A DNA stretch of 34,117 bases from Fidelibacterota bacterium. GTDB lineage: Bacteria; Fidelibacterota; Marinisomatia; Marinisomatales; TCS55. Positions 21,595 through 28,320 of this stretch are shown here, one piece after another. The position numbers and the translations under genes were made by a program. Within the stretch, counting starts at the first letter, position 1; each line of letters begins with the position of its first letter. Location of the stretch: NCBI GenBank assembly GCA_016845785.1, contig JAERSH010000051.1, positions 1 through 34,117 on the forward strand, in the 5' to 3' direction. Under the pieces are notes generated by a model, which was not told the origin of the DNA, searched no databases, and was given only the letters and a program-made list of their open reading frames with translations.

Positions 21595-23079
21595 ATGGCA
21601 GTAACACAAAAAATATCAGCTCTATTGGCAAAAGTTCAAAATGATTTTATTGGGCTAGATACTGTTTATACGTTAGCAGATGGAACAAAATCTCAACGAA
21701 TATATTTAGATTCTACAGCGTCAACCCTTATGATGGGAAAAGTATTTGATCTGGTTGAAAAATTTTTAGACCATTACGCAAACTCCCATAGTTTACTTCA
21801 TTTTTCAGCGAAAATTTCAACAAATCAATATCAATGGGCGCATGAAAGGGTATTATCTTTCCTTGGTGCTGATCTAGACACTTATACTTGTTTTTTCACC
21901 GGAAGTGGTACAACTGCAGGGATTAATCGATTAGCCCGAGTTTTCAGAGACTTTCGTCCAGACAAAGACATTGCACTCGTATCGGTCATGGAACATCATT
22001 CAAACGACCTCCCCCACCGAAAACATACTGGGAAGGTTATCCATATTAAATTGGACAACTATGATTCTGGCCAACCGGGGTGCTTAAGCTTATCAGACCT
22101 TGAAGAAAACCTCAATCGATTTAAGGATCGAATAAACTATGTCGCTATCACAGGGATCAGTAATGTCACCGGAATTATTAATCCCATCTATGACATTGCA
22201 GAACTCGCTCATAAATATGGGGCATTGGTATTAATAGATGGCGCTCAAACTGCAGCACATATGCCAGTAAAAATGTCTGGCCACAATAATCCAAATCGAA
22301 ATATAGATGCATTTGTATTTTCTGGCCACAAGACGTATGCGCCAGGATCTCCGGGGGTTGTAGTTTGCAGAAAAGATATCTTATTAGCGATCGAACCAGA
22401 AGAAGTTGGTGGTGGAATGGTTGAAGATGTCTACATCAATAATTATATAATTAAAAATTATTTCCCTGACCGTGAAGAAGCAGGGACACCAAATATTCCA
22501 GGCGCGATTGCATTAGCAACAGCTATTGAGATCATGGACCATATTGGCATGGAAGAGATTTATGAATATGAAGAAATATTAGTGAACCGTGCTATGGAAC
22601 GCATGTTAGATATTCAGGATATCATGATATATGGTGAAAAGGATCTTACTAAATGTACTCGGGCCGGTTCGATATCATTTAATATCAATGGGATGCACCA
22701 TGGGCTTACAGCGGCAGTTTTGAACGATTATTTTAATATTGCCGTGCGGAATGAATGCTTCTGCGCACATCCTTATGTAAAAGAATTGATTTTAGATGAT
22801 ATGCTAGAAGCAGTATCTGAGCTAAGTGAATCAGAAATAGAAACTAAGTATAAATTATTAGCTGGAATGGTCAGAGCTTCCTTTGGACTTTATAATACAA
22901 TGGATGATGTTGATGCATTAATAACTGCACTAAAAATAATTTCAATTAATAAAGAAAAATATTCAAACCATTACCATGTGGACGATTATGGTAATTATGT
23001 ACATAACACATTTCAAATGGATTCAGATAATCATTTTTCAATACCAAACATGTTAATTGAGTATCTAACTAAAATGTAA
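21595..23079 (+). CDS. SufS/Csd-like class V aminotransferase with C-terminal extension
   Basis: A 494-residue PLP enzyme of the cysteine desulfurase/class V family. The PLP lysine is K246 in FSGHKTYAPG. Cofactor contacts include HHSND (134-138) and IDGAQTAAH (214-222), and a cysteine sits where SufS has its catalytic one: R385-x4-C390-A-H-P, with an extra C388. SufS is about 410 residues; here about 20 extra N-terminal residues and a polar C-terminal tail of roughly 50 residues (HYHVDDYGNYVHN region) are added. It could supply sulfur to TusA or to cofactor sulfuration, but this is an inference. Codon use is more AT-rich than that of the neighbouring pentose phosphate genes. AAAGG precedes the ATG. 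It converges on rpiB with 2 bases between the stops. Confidence 0.85.
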   Translation: MAVTQKISALLAKVQNDFIGLDTVYTLADGTKSQRIYLDSTASTLMMGKVFDLVEKFLDHYANSHSLLHFSAKISTNQYQWAHERVLSFLGADLDTYTCFFTGSGTTAGINRLARVFRDFRPDKDIALVSVMEHHSNDLPHRKHTGKVIHIKLDNYDSGQPGCLSLSDLEENLNRFKDRINYVAITGISNVTGIINPIYDIAELAHKYGALVLIDGAQTAAHMPVKMSGHNNPNRNIDAFVFSGHKTYAPGSPGVVVCRKDILLAIEPEEVGGGMVEDVYINNYIIKNYFPDREEAGTPNIPGAIALATAIEIMDHIGMEEIYEYEEILVNRAMERMLDIQDIMIYGEKDLTKCTRAGSISFNINGMHHGLTAAVLNDYFNIAVRNECFCAHPYVKELILDDMLEAVSELSESEIETKYKLLAGMVRASFGLYNTMDDVDALITALKIISINKEKYSNHYHVDDYGNYVHNTFQMDSDNHFSIPNMLIEYLTKM

Positions 23080-23081
23080 AA

Positions 23082-23519
23082 TCATTCGTCTAATTTTTCA
23101 ATCCGGCGCTGATGCCGGCCCCCTTCAAAGGGTTCTTTCAGCCAAAAGTCAATAATATCACAAATTTCATCTTCTGACATAAAGCGCGCGCCCAATGATA
23201 AAATATTGGCATTGTTGTGTTCACGGGAGAGTTTCACAATGTCTTTCGGTCCATTATAAAATACGGCTGCTCTCACACCTTTTACCCGATTGGCTGCCAT
23301 GGCTTCTCCTTGTCCCGAGCCTCCTAAAATGATGCCTTTACTTTCGGTATCCACAGCCACCGCTTTGGCGCAGGGAAAAATAAAATCGGGATAATCATCC
23401 AATGCATCATATTCATGTGCGCCGTGGTCTGTCACATCATGGCCTTTTTCGATTAAATAATCCCGGATGATATTTTTCAGATCAAGTCCGGCGTGGTCTG
23501 TTGCGATATGTATCTTCAT
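23082..23519 (-). CDS. rpiB: Ribose-5-phosphate isomerase B
   Basis: A 145-residue RpiB/LacAB-family isomerase interconverting ribose 5-phosphate and ribulose 5-phosphate. It shows IATDHAGLDLK at the start, then GGSGQGEAMAANRVKGVRAA. Where E. coli RpiB has a catalytic cysteine in CGTG, this protein has GGSG, and E72 follows, as in Mycobacterium tuberculosis RpiB where a glutamate is the base. I chose ATG 23519 over an in-frame GTG at 23531 because the family begins with M-K-I. It is the last gene of an rpe-tkt-rpiB set. Confidence 0.93.
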   Translation of the reverse strand: MKIHIATDHAGLDLKNIIRDYLIEKGHDVTDHGAHEYDALDDYPDFIFPCAKAVAVDTESKGIILGGSGQGEAMAANRVKGVRAAVFYNGPKDIVKLSREHNNANILSLGARFMSEDEICDIIDFWLKEPFEGGRHQRRIEKLDE

Positions 23520-23526
23520 TTGATTT

Positions 23527-23592
23527 ACCACAAAGGCACTGAGTCACAGAGAACATATTAATTTAACTCAGTGTCTCAGTGTCTCCGTGGTT
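23527..23592. repeat. Inverted pair of CACAGAG-type repeats
   Basis: ACCACAAAGGCACTGAGTCA (23527 onward, continuing to 23554) faces an inverted partner (23567-23592) whose reverse complement starts AACCACGGAGACACTGAG. The two arms could form a long imperfect hairpin between the tkt stop and rpiB, with the right arm touching the tkt stop codon. Confidence 0.65.
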
Positions 23593-25594
23593 ATAATAGT
23601 TTGTTTATGTGTTCTCGAATTTTTGATTCAACTTGATCGGCGGTAAAGCCAAATTCCTGAGCCAAGTCCTTCCCCGGTGCAGATGCACCAAAATGATCAA
23701 GGCCAATAGAAAGTCCATTTGGCCCCACATATTTTGCCCATCCTAACGTAATACCTGCTTCCATAGATATTTTCATGGCACCCCGACTGGGGATGAGTGC
23801 ATTTTTATATTCATTGGATTGCTGTTCAAATATCTCCCAACAGGGCATACTCACCACACGGATTTTTTTGTCCGTCATGGATGCGGCCACTTCCATGGCT
23901 AACCCAACTTCTGATCCCGTGGCCAGAAAAACCAACTCCGGATTTTCACAATCCAAAACTGCATAAGCTCCTTTTGAAACTCCTTCTACAGTGTCATCCA
24001 TCGATTGTTCTAAAACCTTCACCCCTTGTCGCGTGAGCAGCAAAGCACTGGGCGATTCTTTTTTATCCATGGCCAATCGAAAACAGGCAGCCGTTTCTTT
24101 CGCATCGGCAGGTCGGAATACATTGAAATTGGGAATGGCTCTCAATGACATGGCATGCTCAATGGGCTGATGTGTTGGACCGTCTTCTCCTACCCAAAAT
24201 GAATCATGGGTGAATTCGTGGATCACTCTGCAATGCTGGATTGCTGCCAATCGAAGTGCGGGCCGCTCATAATCGGCAAACACCAAAAATGTGCCTCCAA
24301 ATGGAATGACACCGCCATGGAGGGCCATCCCGTTCATGGCTGCCGCCATGGGAAATTCCCGTACACCGAATGCAAGATTTCTGCCGCCACGATCTTCTTT
24401 GGTGAAATCGCCATAAGTATTGGCGAAGTTGCCTGTATAATTGGATGGCTCCAAATCGGCAGAACCACCTACAATTGAAGGGACCTGTTTTGCGAATTTA
24501 TCCAAGGTTGCACCAAATGCTTTTCGTGTGGCGAGCGATACGCCTGCTTCAAATTTTGGAAATTCAATTTCACCGATATTATCGCCAACTGTGGCATCCC
24601 AAAGGGATTTAAAATTTGCATCTTTACAGGATTCCGCTACATTTGAATGCCATTCTGTAACCAATTCTCCCAAGGATTCAAATCGATTTTGGAAATGGTT
24701 CACCACTTCTTCTGGTAAATAAAATGGCTCTTGAGGCAATCCTAATTTTTCTTTGGTGGCATCTATCTCATCTTGTGGAAGGGGCGCACCATGGGTCTCA
24801 TGGTCACCTTCCATATTGGCTGTGCCTTGGGCCATAACGGTGGTACCAATTATTAAACTTGGACGGTCCACCACTTGTGCTTTTTCGATCGCTTCTCGGA
24901 TTTGGTCATGGTCATGACCATCAATTTCCTGAACGTGCCATCCGAAGCCTTCAAATACTTGTGCATAATTGGTAGAGTCGGATCGATCTACTTTTCCTGA
25001 AATTTGGGCATTGTTCGAATCATAAAACACGATTAATCGGGATAACCCCCAATGACCCGCCATGGATCCAGCACCCAACACAATGGGCTCTTGAAAATCA
25101 CCATCCCCGGCGACCACATATGTAAAATGATCCACAAGATTGCTCACTCGCGATCGTAACATTGATTCTGCTGTGGCCATCCCGACAGCCATACCAAATC
25201 CTTGCCCCAATGGACCGGTGGTGGCTTCTACCCCGGGGATTTCTACTTCCGGGTGACCCGGTGTACGGCTATGCAACTGGCGAAAATTTTGGATGTCATC
25301 CATATTGAGCCAGCCGATTTGAATCAGCATGGAATACATGAGGGCTGATTCATGCCCGGCAGAAAGGACGAATCGATCTCGGTTAAACCAATCCGGATCA
25401 TTGGGGTCAAAATTCAAATATTCCGTAAAAAGGATTTGGGTGAAGTCGGCTGAGGACATGGGTCCACCGCTATGACCGGAGTTTGCTTTTCTGACCATAT
25501 CCATGATCAATCCTTTGGTTACGGCCAAAGAAAACTGGTTTTGTTCTTCAACAGTCCATTCAGAAAAAGTATCTATATCTTGATATGTTCTCAT
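23591..25594 (-). CDS. tkt: Transketolase
   Basis: A full-length 667-residue TPP-dependent transketolase moving two-carbon units in the non-oxidative pentose phosphate pathway. It shows the N-terminal ANSGHSGGPMSSADF, the TPP motif GDGDFQEPIVLGAGSMAGHW (about 163-182) and DSNNAQISG. Further on are the pyrimidine-domain HDSFWVGEDGPTHQPIEH and the C-terminal domain with LATGSEVGLA. Many transketolases read GDGxxxEGxxxEA in the TPP motif; here FQEPIVLGAGS is a small deviation, seen also in the tktA group lacking the second Glu. The gene lies 62 bases after rpe and is followed by rpiB. Confidence 0.95.
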   Translation of the reverse strand: MRTYQDIDTFSEWTVEEQNQFSLAVTKGLIMDMVRKANSGHSGGPMSSADFTQILFTEYLNFDPNDPDWFNRDRFVLSAGHESALMYSMLIQIGWLNMDDIQNFRQLHSRTPGHPEVEIPGVEATTGPLGQGFGMAVGMATAESMLRSRVSNLVDHFTYVVAGDGDFQEPIVLGAGSMAGHWGLSRLIVFYDSNNAQISGKVDRSDSTNYAQVFEGFGWHVQEIDGHDHDQIREAIEKAQVVDRPSLIIGTTVMAQGTANMEGDHETHGAPLPQDEIDATKEKLGLPQEPFYLPEEVVNHFQNRFESLGELVTEWHSNVAESCKDANFKSLWDATVGDNIGEIEFPKFEAGVSLATRKAFGATLDKFAKQVPSIVGGSADLEPSNYTGNFANTYGDFTKEDRGGRNLAFGVREFPMAAAMNGMALHGGVIPFGGTFLVFADYERPALRLAAIQHCRVIHEFTHDSFWVGEDGPTHQPIEHAMSLRAIPNFNVFRPADAKETAACFRLAMDKKESPSALLLTRQGVKVLEQSMDDTVEGVSKGAYAVLDCENPELVFLATGSEVGLAMEVAASMTDKKIRVVSMPCWEIFEQQSNEYKNALIPSRGAMKISMEAGITLGWAKYVGPNGLSIGLDHFGASAPGKDLAQEFGFTADQVESKIREHINKLL

Positions 25595-25603
25595 TTATTT
25601 TTT

Positions 25604-25630
25604 GCCGCTAAGTTTGCTAAGATGCGCGAA
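25604..25630. repeat. Degenerate CTAAG-type intergenic repeat
   Basis: GCCGCTAAGTTTGCTAAGAT and the following GCGCGAA lie between rpe and tkt. The roughly 10-base periodic pattern resembles the CACAGAG-type repeats at the other gene junctions but is more degenerate. Confidence 0.35.
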
Positions 25631-25656
25631 AATAATACTTCTCTCCCAGCGTCCTT

Positions 25657-26325
25657 TTAGCTTCCTAAGTTATAAAAATCTTTAATGGTTTGGGCGGGAT
25701 CTTCTGTCCCAAATACAGCCGAACCGGCCACCAATACATCAGCGCCTGCATCAATGACCTCTTTCGCATTGTGGAGTTTGATACCCCCATCCACTTCAAT
25801 AAGGACTCGATCCTGTAAACACATTTCATTCAATTTTTGTTTAATCTTTTGAATCCGTTCTGTGGATCCATCCATATATCCTTGGCCCCCAAATCCCGGT
25901 TCTACGCTCATGACCAAAATCAAATCAATTTGATCGAAAAAAGGCTCAATGTCAGACAACGGTGTTGATGGTTTTATGGAAATGCCCACTTGCGTTCCGG
26001 TGGATTTAATGAGGTCAATCACCGATTGGGGATCATCCGTTGCTTCGATATGGAATGTAATGAGATCGGCGCCGGCTTTTGCAAAGGGTTCTACCAATTT
26101 TTCCGGTTCGATGACCATCATGTGGACATCCAAAAATTTGTTTGTCTTTGGTCGAAGCGATTTGACCACAGGCGGTCCGATGGTCAGGTTGGGTACAAAT
26201 TGATTATCCATCACATCCACATGGATCCAATGGGCGCCACCTTCTTCGCATTGGGATAGGGCGGATTGCAGATCTGCAAAATCAGCGGATAAAATTGATG
26301 GTGCTAGCTTGAATTCCGAGGCCAT
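25657..26325 (-). CDS. rpe: Ribulose-phosphate 3-epimerase
   Basis: A 222-residue TIM-barrel epimerase interconverting ribulose 5-phosphate and xylulose 5-phosphate. Family motifs are LAPSILSADFADL, HVDVMDNQFVPNLTIGPP, LDVHMMV, the MSVEPGFGGQ phosphate-binding loop and EVDGGIK with the second catalytic aspartate. It leads the rpe-tkt-rpiB set, which together gives the non-oxidative pentose phosphate branch. No Shine-Dalgarno sequence is visible before the ATG. Confidence 0.96.
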   Translation of the reverse strand: MASEFKLAPSILSADFADLQSALSQCEEGGAHWIHVDVMDNQFVPNLTIGPPVVKSLRPKTNKFLDVHMMVIEPEKLVEPFAKAGADLITFHIEATDDPQSVIDLIKSTGTQVGISIKPSTPLSDIEPFFDQIDLILVMSVEPGFGGQGYMDGSTERIQKIKQKLNEMCLQDRVLIEVDGGIKLHNAKEVIDAGADVLVAGSAVFGTEDPAQTIKDFYNLGS

Positions 26326-26652
26326 ATTAGGATTCCGAAATTAGGTGCTCGTTTGTGGATATTCAATGTCTGATTCATGAATATTATTTTTATGTACTTT
26401 TCTTCAAAAGAAAAGCACGAAAAGAACTATCGCTGTAGAAAAATCATATCCGACTGCGTCACTATTTCAGGAATGAATTAAACTCGACCCGAATTATTCT
26501 AGGTCTCAAACAGTAATTCATTCTGATCCGAAATCATGACTTGCCGTAATTGATTTGATTTTTCTAAGGCGACTATGACCGATAGCGAAACTTAATCGGC
26601 CTTGATTTTTTCGTCCTTTTGTATCAAGGCAAAAGGACAAAGCAATAAGCAT
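26326..26652. other. Gene-free AT-rich interval with two hairpins
   Basis: This 327-base gap between rpe and the osmC gene has no convincing reading frame. It holds two perfect or nearly perfect hairpins: 26394-26418 (GTACTTTTCTT / AAGAAAAGCAC, loop CAA) and 26613-26638 (GTCCTTTTG / CAAAAGGAC, 8-base loop). Between them the sequence is of mixed composition without obvious structure. The rpe promoter probably lies near 26326-26400. The hairpins look like the non-coding intergenic elements common in FCB genomes. Confidence 0.5.
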
Positions 26653-27063
26653 CTACTCGGGATAAATAAACTTCACATCCTCTTCCAAATCATCACTCAA
26701 ACTTTTTCCCACCGGACACGTATGGGCTGAGCGTTCCAGGAGTATTTTTTCTTTAGCCTTATAATTTTTCGGAAAATGAATATTAATCCGAATTGCTGAT
26801 ATCCGCCGGGGGTTTGTTCCCATTTCCTTCACAACCTCAGCCTTGGTTCCATCTATATCAATATCGTGCTGACGGGCCTTGATACCCATGACAGTAATCA
26901 TACAACTGGCCAGGGATGCAGCCACCAAATCCGTGGGCGAAAATGCCTCTCCTTTCCCCTCATTGTCTTTGGGCGCATCTGTAAGCATCCTCTCCCCGGA
27001 TTCTAAATGAACCATTTCTGTCCGCAAATCTCCTAAATATTCAACTGTTGATATTTGTCCCAC
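26653..27063 (-). CDS. OsmC-family peroxiredoxin-like protein
   Basis: A 136-residue OsmC/YhfA-type protein. OsmC proteins reduce organic hydroperoxides with two cysteines; both are present here, C54 in SLASCMITVMG and C116 in HTCPVGKSL, with the conserved glutamate-containing helix between. The DAPKDNEGKGEAFSPTDL segment is typical of the subgroup found in Bacteroidota-like genomes. The start is GTG at 27063, with AAGGAAAAG 3 to 12 bases upstream. It is apparently a single-gene unit. Confidence 0.9.
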   Translation of the reverse strand: MGQISTVEYLGDLRTEMVHLESGERMLTDAPKDNEGKGEAFSPTDLVAASLASCMITVMGIKARQHDIDIDGTKAEVVKEMGTNPRRISAIRINIHFPKNYKAKEKILLERSAHTCPVGKSLSDDLEEDVKFIYPE

Positions 27064-27098
27064 TATCTTTTCCTTTTATTGCTTTCTCTTCCCGTTCC

Positions 27099-27122
27099 AA
27101 TCTCCTCTTGACAGAGGGGATT
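27099..27122. terminator. Hairpin between the small lipoprotein gene and osmC
   Basis: A 10-bp stem with one mismatch and a 4-base loop (AATCCCCTCT-GTCA-AGAGGAGATT, minus strand). The plus-strand side runs into an AT-rich tail. It may end the lipoprotein transcript, but on the minus strand the T-tract is missing. Confidence 0.4.
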
Positions 27123-27141
27123 TATAATTTCTTTTGTTAAT

Positions 27142-27474
27142 TTATTCATCCCATTCATATCCCGTCACTTTTCGGGATTGGGTATTAAGTTCGATAGAGT
27201 TGTAATCCTGTAAACCAGAGTGATAATAATACATAATATAATAGGGTTGTTCATCACTGGCCCAGACCGAATCGGGAGCGCCCAACATTTCAATCACTTT
27301 TGTCTCTGACGGATTCTCCTTTAGAAATTCCCAGATATCGTATTCAGTGAGCAATCCTTCAGAAAGAGAATTGGGACCATCTGTTGGTAATTTCGTTGGT
27401 GGCGGAATAAATGGATCCGGCGGTGGCGGTGCGCAAGCCCAAAGGAGGATGAGGATGAAAATGGTTCGTTTCAT
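27142..27474 (-). CDS. Small proline-rich lipoprotein of unknown function
   Basis: I do not recognise the family of this 110-residue protein. It has a short signal peptide with a lipobox-like LLWAC (cysteine 14), then a proline-rich spacer (APPPPDPFIPPPTKLP) that would hold the globular part away from the membrane. The C-terminal 70 residues contain TKVIEMLGAPDSVW and YYIMYYYHSG, which resemble the SmpA/BamE-like (OmlA) fold, where a helix is followed by G-x-P-D-x-V and beta strands. It could be a BamE-like outer-membrane lipoprotein or a similar small domain. It follows the TonB receptor block but is separated from it by a strong hairpin. Confidence 0.72.
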   Translation of the reverse strand: MKRTIFILILLWACAPPPPDPFIPPPTKLPTDGPNSLSEGLLTEYDIWEFLKENPSETKVIEMLGAPDSVWASDEQPYYIMYYYHSGLQDYNSIELNTQSRKVTGYEWDE

Positions 27475-27542
27475 ACCCCCACAAAATACGGAGGCAAATC
27501 CATTCCTTCAATGCTATGAAATGGATTTTGAAAATTGAAAAT

Positions 27543-27570
27543 GTAGAGACGCCGCACGCTGCGTCTCTAC
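27543..27570 (-). terminator. Strong hairpin ending the TonB receptor operon
   Basis: Perfect 10-bp arms GTAGAGACGC (27543-27552) and GCGTCTCTAC (27561-27570) with an 8-base loop. It overlaps the stop codon of the DUF4249-like gene and probably ends the operon transcript. GTAGAGACGC hairpins of this kind recur in many environmental FCB genomes. Confidence 0.6.
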
Positions 27571-28319
27571 TTGTAAACTTCCGACTTCACTACAGAACCA
27601 AAAACGCCATAACCACCTTCAACGGTTTTAACCATTTCATTATAGGCTTGGGGTTTTACGGTGACCAATGCCTGCAAATAGTCCGACATATTTTTATCAT
27701 AGCTAAACAATTCAATCCGATTTAATGGTCCATATTCTTCATGATTTACCGGCACACTAATTTGAATCAGTTCATTTTTGTTGGTATATCGTTGAGTGTA
27801 ATCAATCCCCATACCATATACGGGATATATTTCCATTAAATGGATGGTCGAGTCGGGCGTGATCTTCAATCCTAGCTCGGAGGCATTTGAACGATCTTCA
27901 ACAATAATTGGTGGATTTGGTACAGTGGTTTGTCCGCTTACAATTGGAAAATCAGTGCTGTCAATTCGAATGGAATAAGATTCACCGGATGTGGGTATAA
28001 AATTTTCATTATCGTACCGACCATTATACTGAAAAGAAAACTGCGTTGTATCTTTTTGAGGATGAATAATTTCTACATGGGCACTATCAATGGTGGGGAC
28101 AAATGCTTGCTCTAATTCAATCTCATTGAGTTCGTATGCCCTTTCGACTCGGACAAAAGATGTGCCATAATTTTTACCATCCACACGAAGGATTCCAAAA
28201 ATATTGAGGCCCGGTTCAAATTCGGTTTTCACAATATCTGACGGCATGGGGCCCGGATCAAAGGGCAGGTCACATGAAGGAATCAGCAAAATGGATAAAA
28301 TGAGGATTAACTTTTTCAT
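27567..28319 (-). CDS. DUF4249-like lipoprotein paired with a TonB-dependent receptor
   Basis: A 250-residue protein from the ATG at 28319 (MKKLILILS...), with a signal peptide and lipobox IPSCD (cysteine near 16). An in-frame start at 28388 would put 23 residues before the signal, so it is rejected. The body is beta-rich, with short repeated segments (AHVEIIHPQKDTTQFSFQYN, SGQTTVPNPPII) as in DUF4249 proteins, which sit next to TonB-dependent receptors and are thought to bind or cap their ligand. The start lies 1 base after the receptor stop, so expression is tightly coupled. The ligand is unknown. Confidence 0.8.
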   Translation of the reverse strand: MKKLILILSILLIPSCDLPFDPGPMPSDIVKTEFEPGLNIFGILRVDGKNYGTSFVRVERAYELNEIELEQAFVPTIDSAHVEIIHPQKDTTQFSFQYNGRYDNENFIPTSGESYSIRIDSTDFPIVSGQTTVPNPPIIVEDRSNASELGLKITPDSTIHLMEIYPVYGMGIDYTQRYTNKNELIQISVPVNHEEYGPLNRIELFSYDKNMSDYLQALVTVKPQAYNEMVKTVEGGYGVFGSVVKSEVYK

Positions 28320-28320
28320 A

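Noticed and set aside
23527-23592. CRISPR-like repeat array
   Set aside because: There are only two inverted, imperfect copies, with no regular spacers and no cas genes.
26326-26652. tRNA or small RNA gene in the longest gap
   Set aside because: No cloverleaf, no CCA end and no conserved RNA pattern was found; only two simple hairpins.
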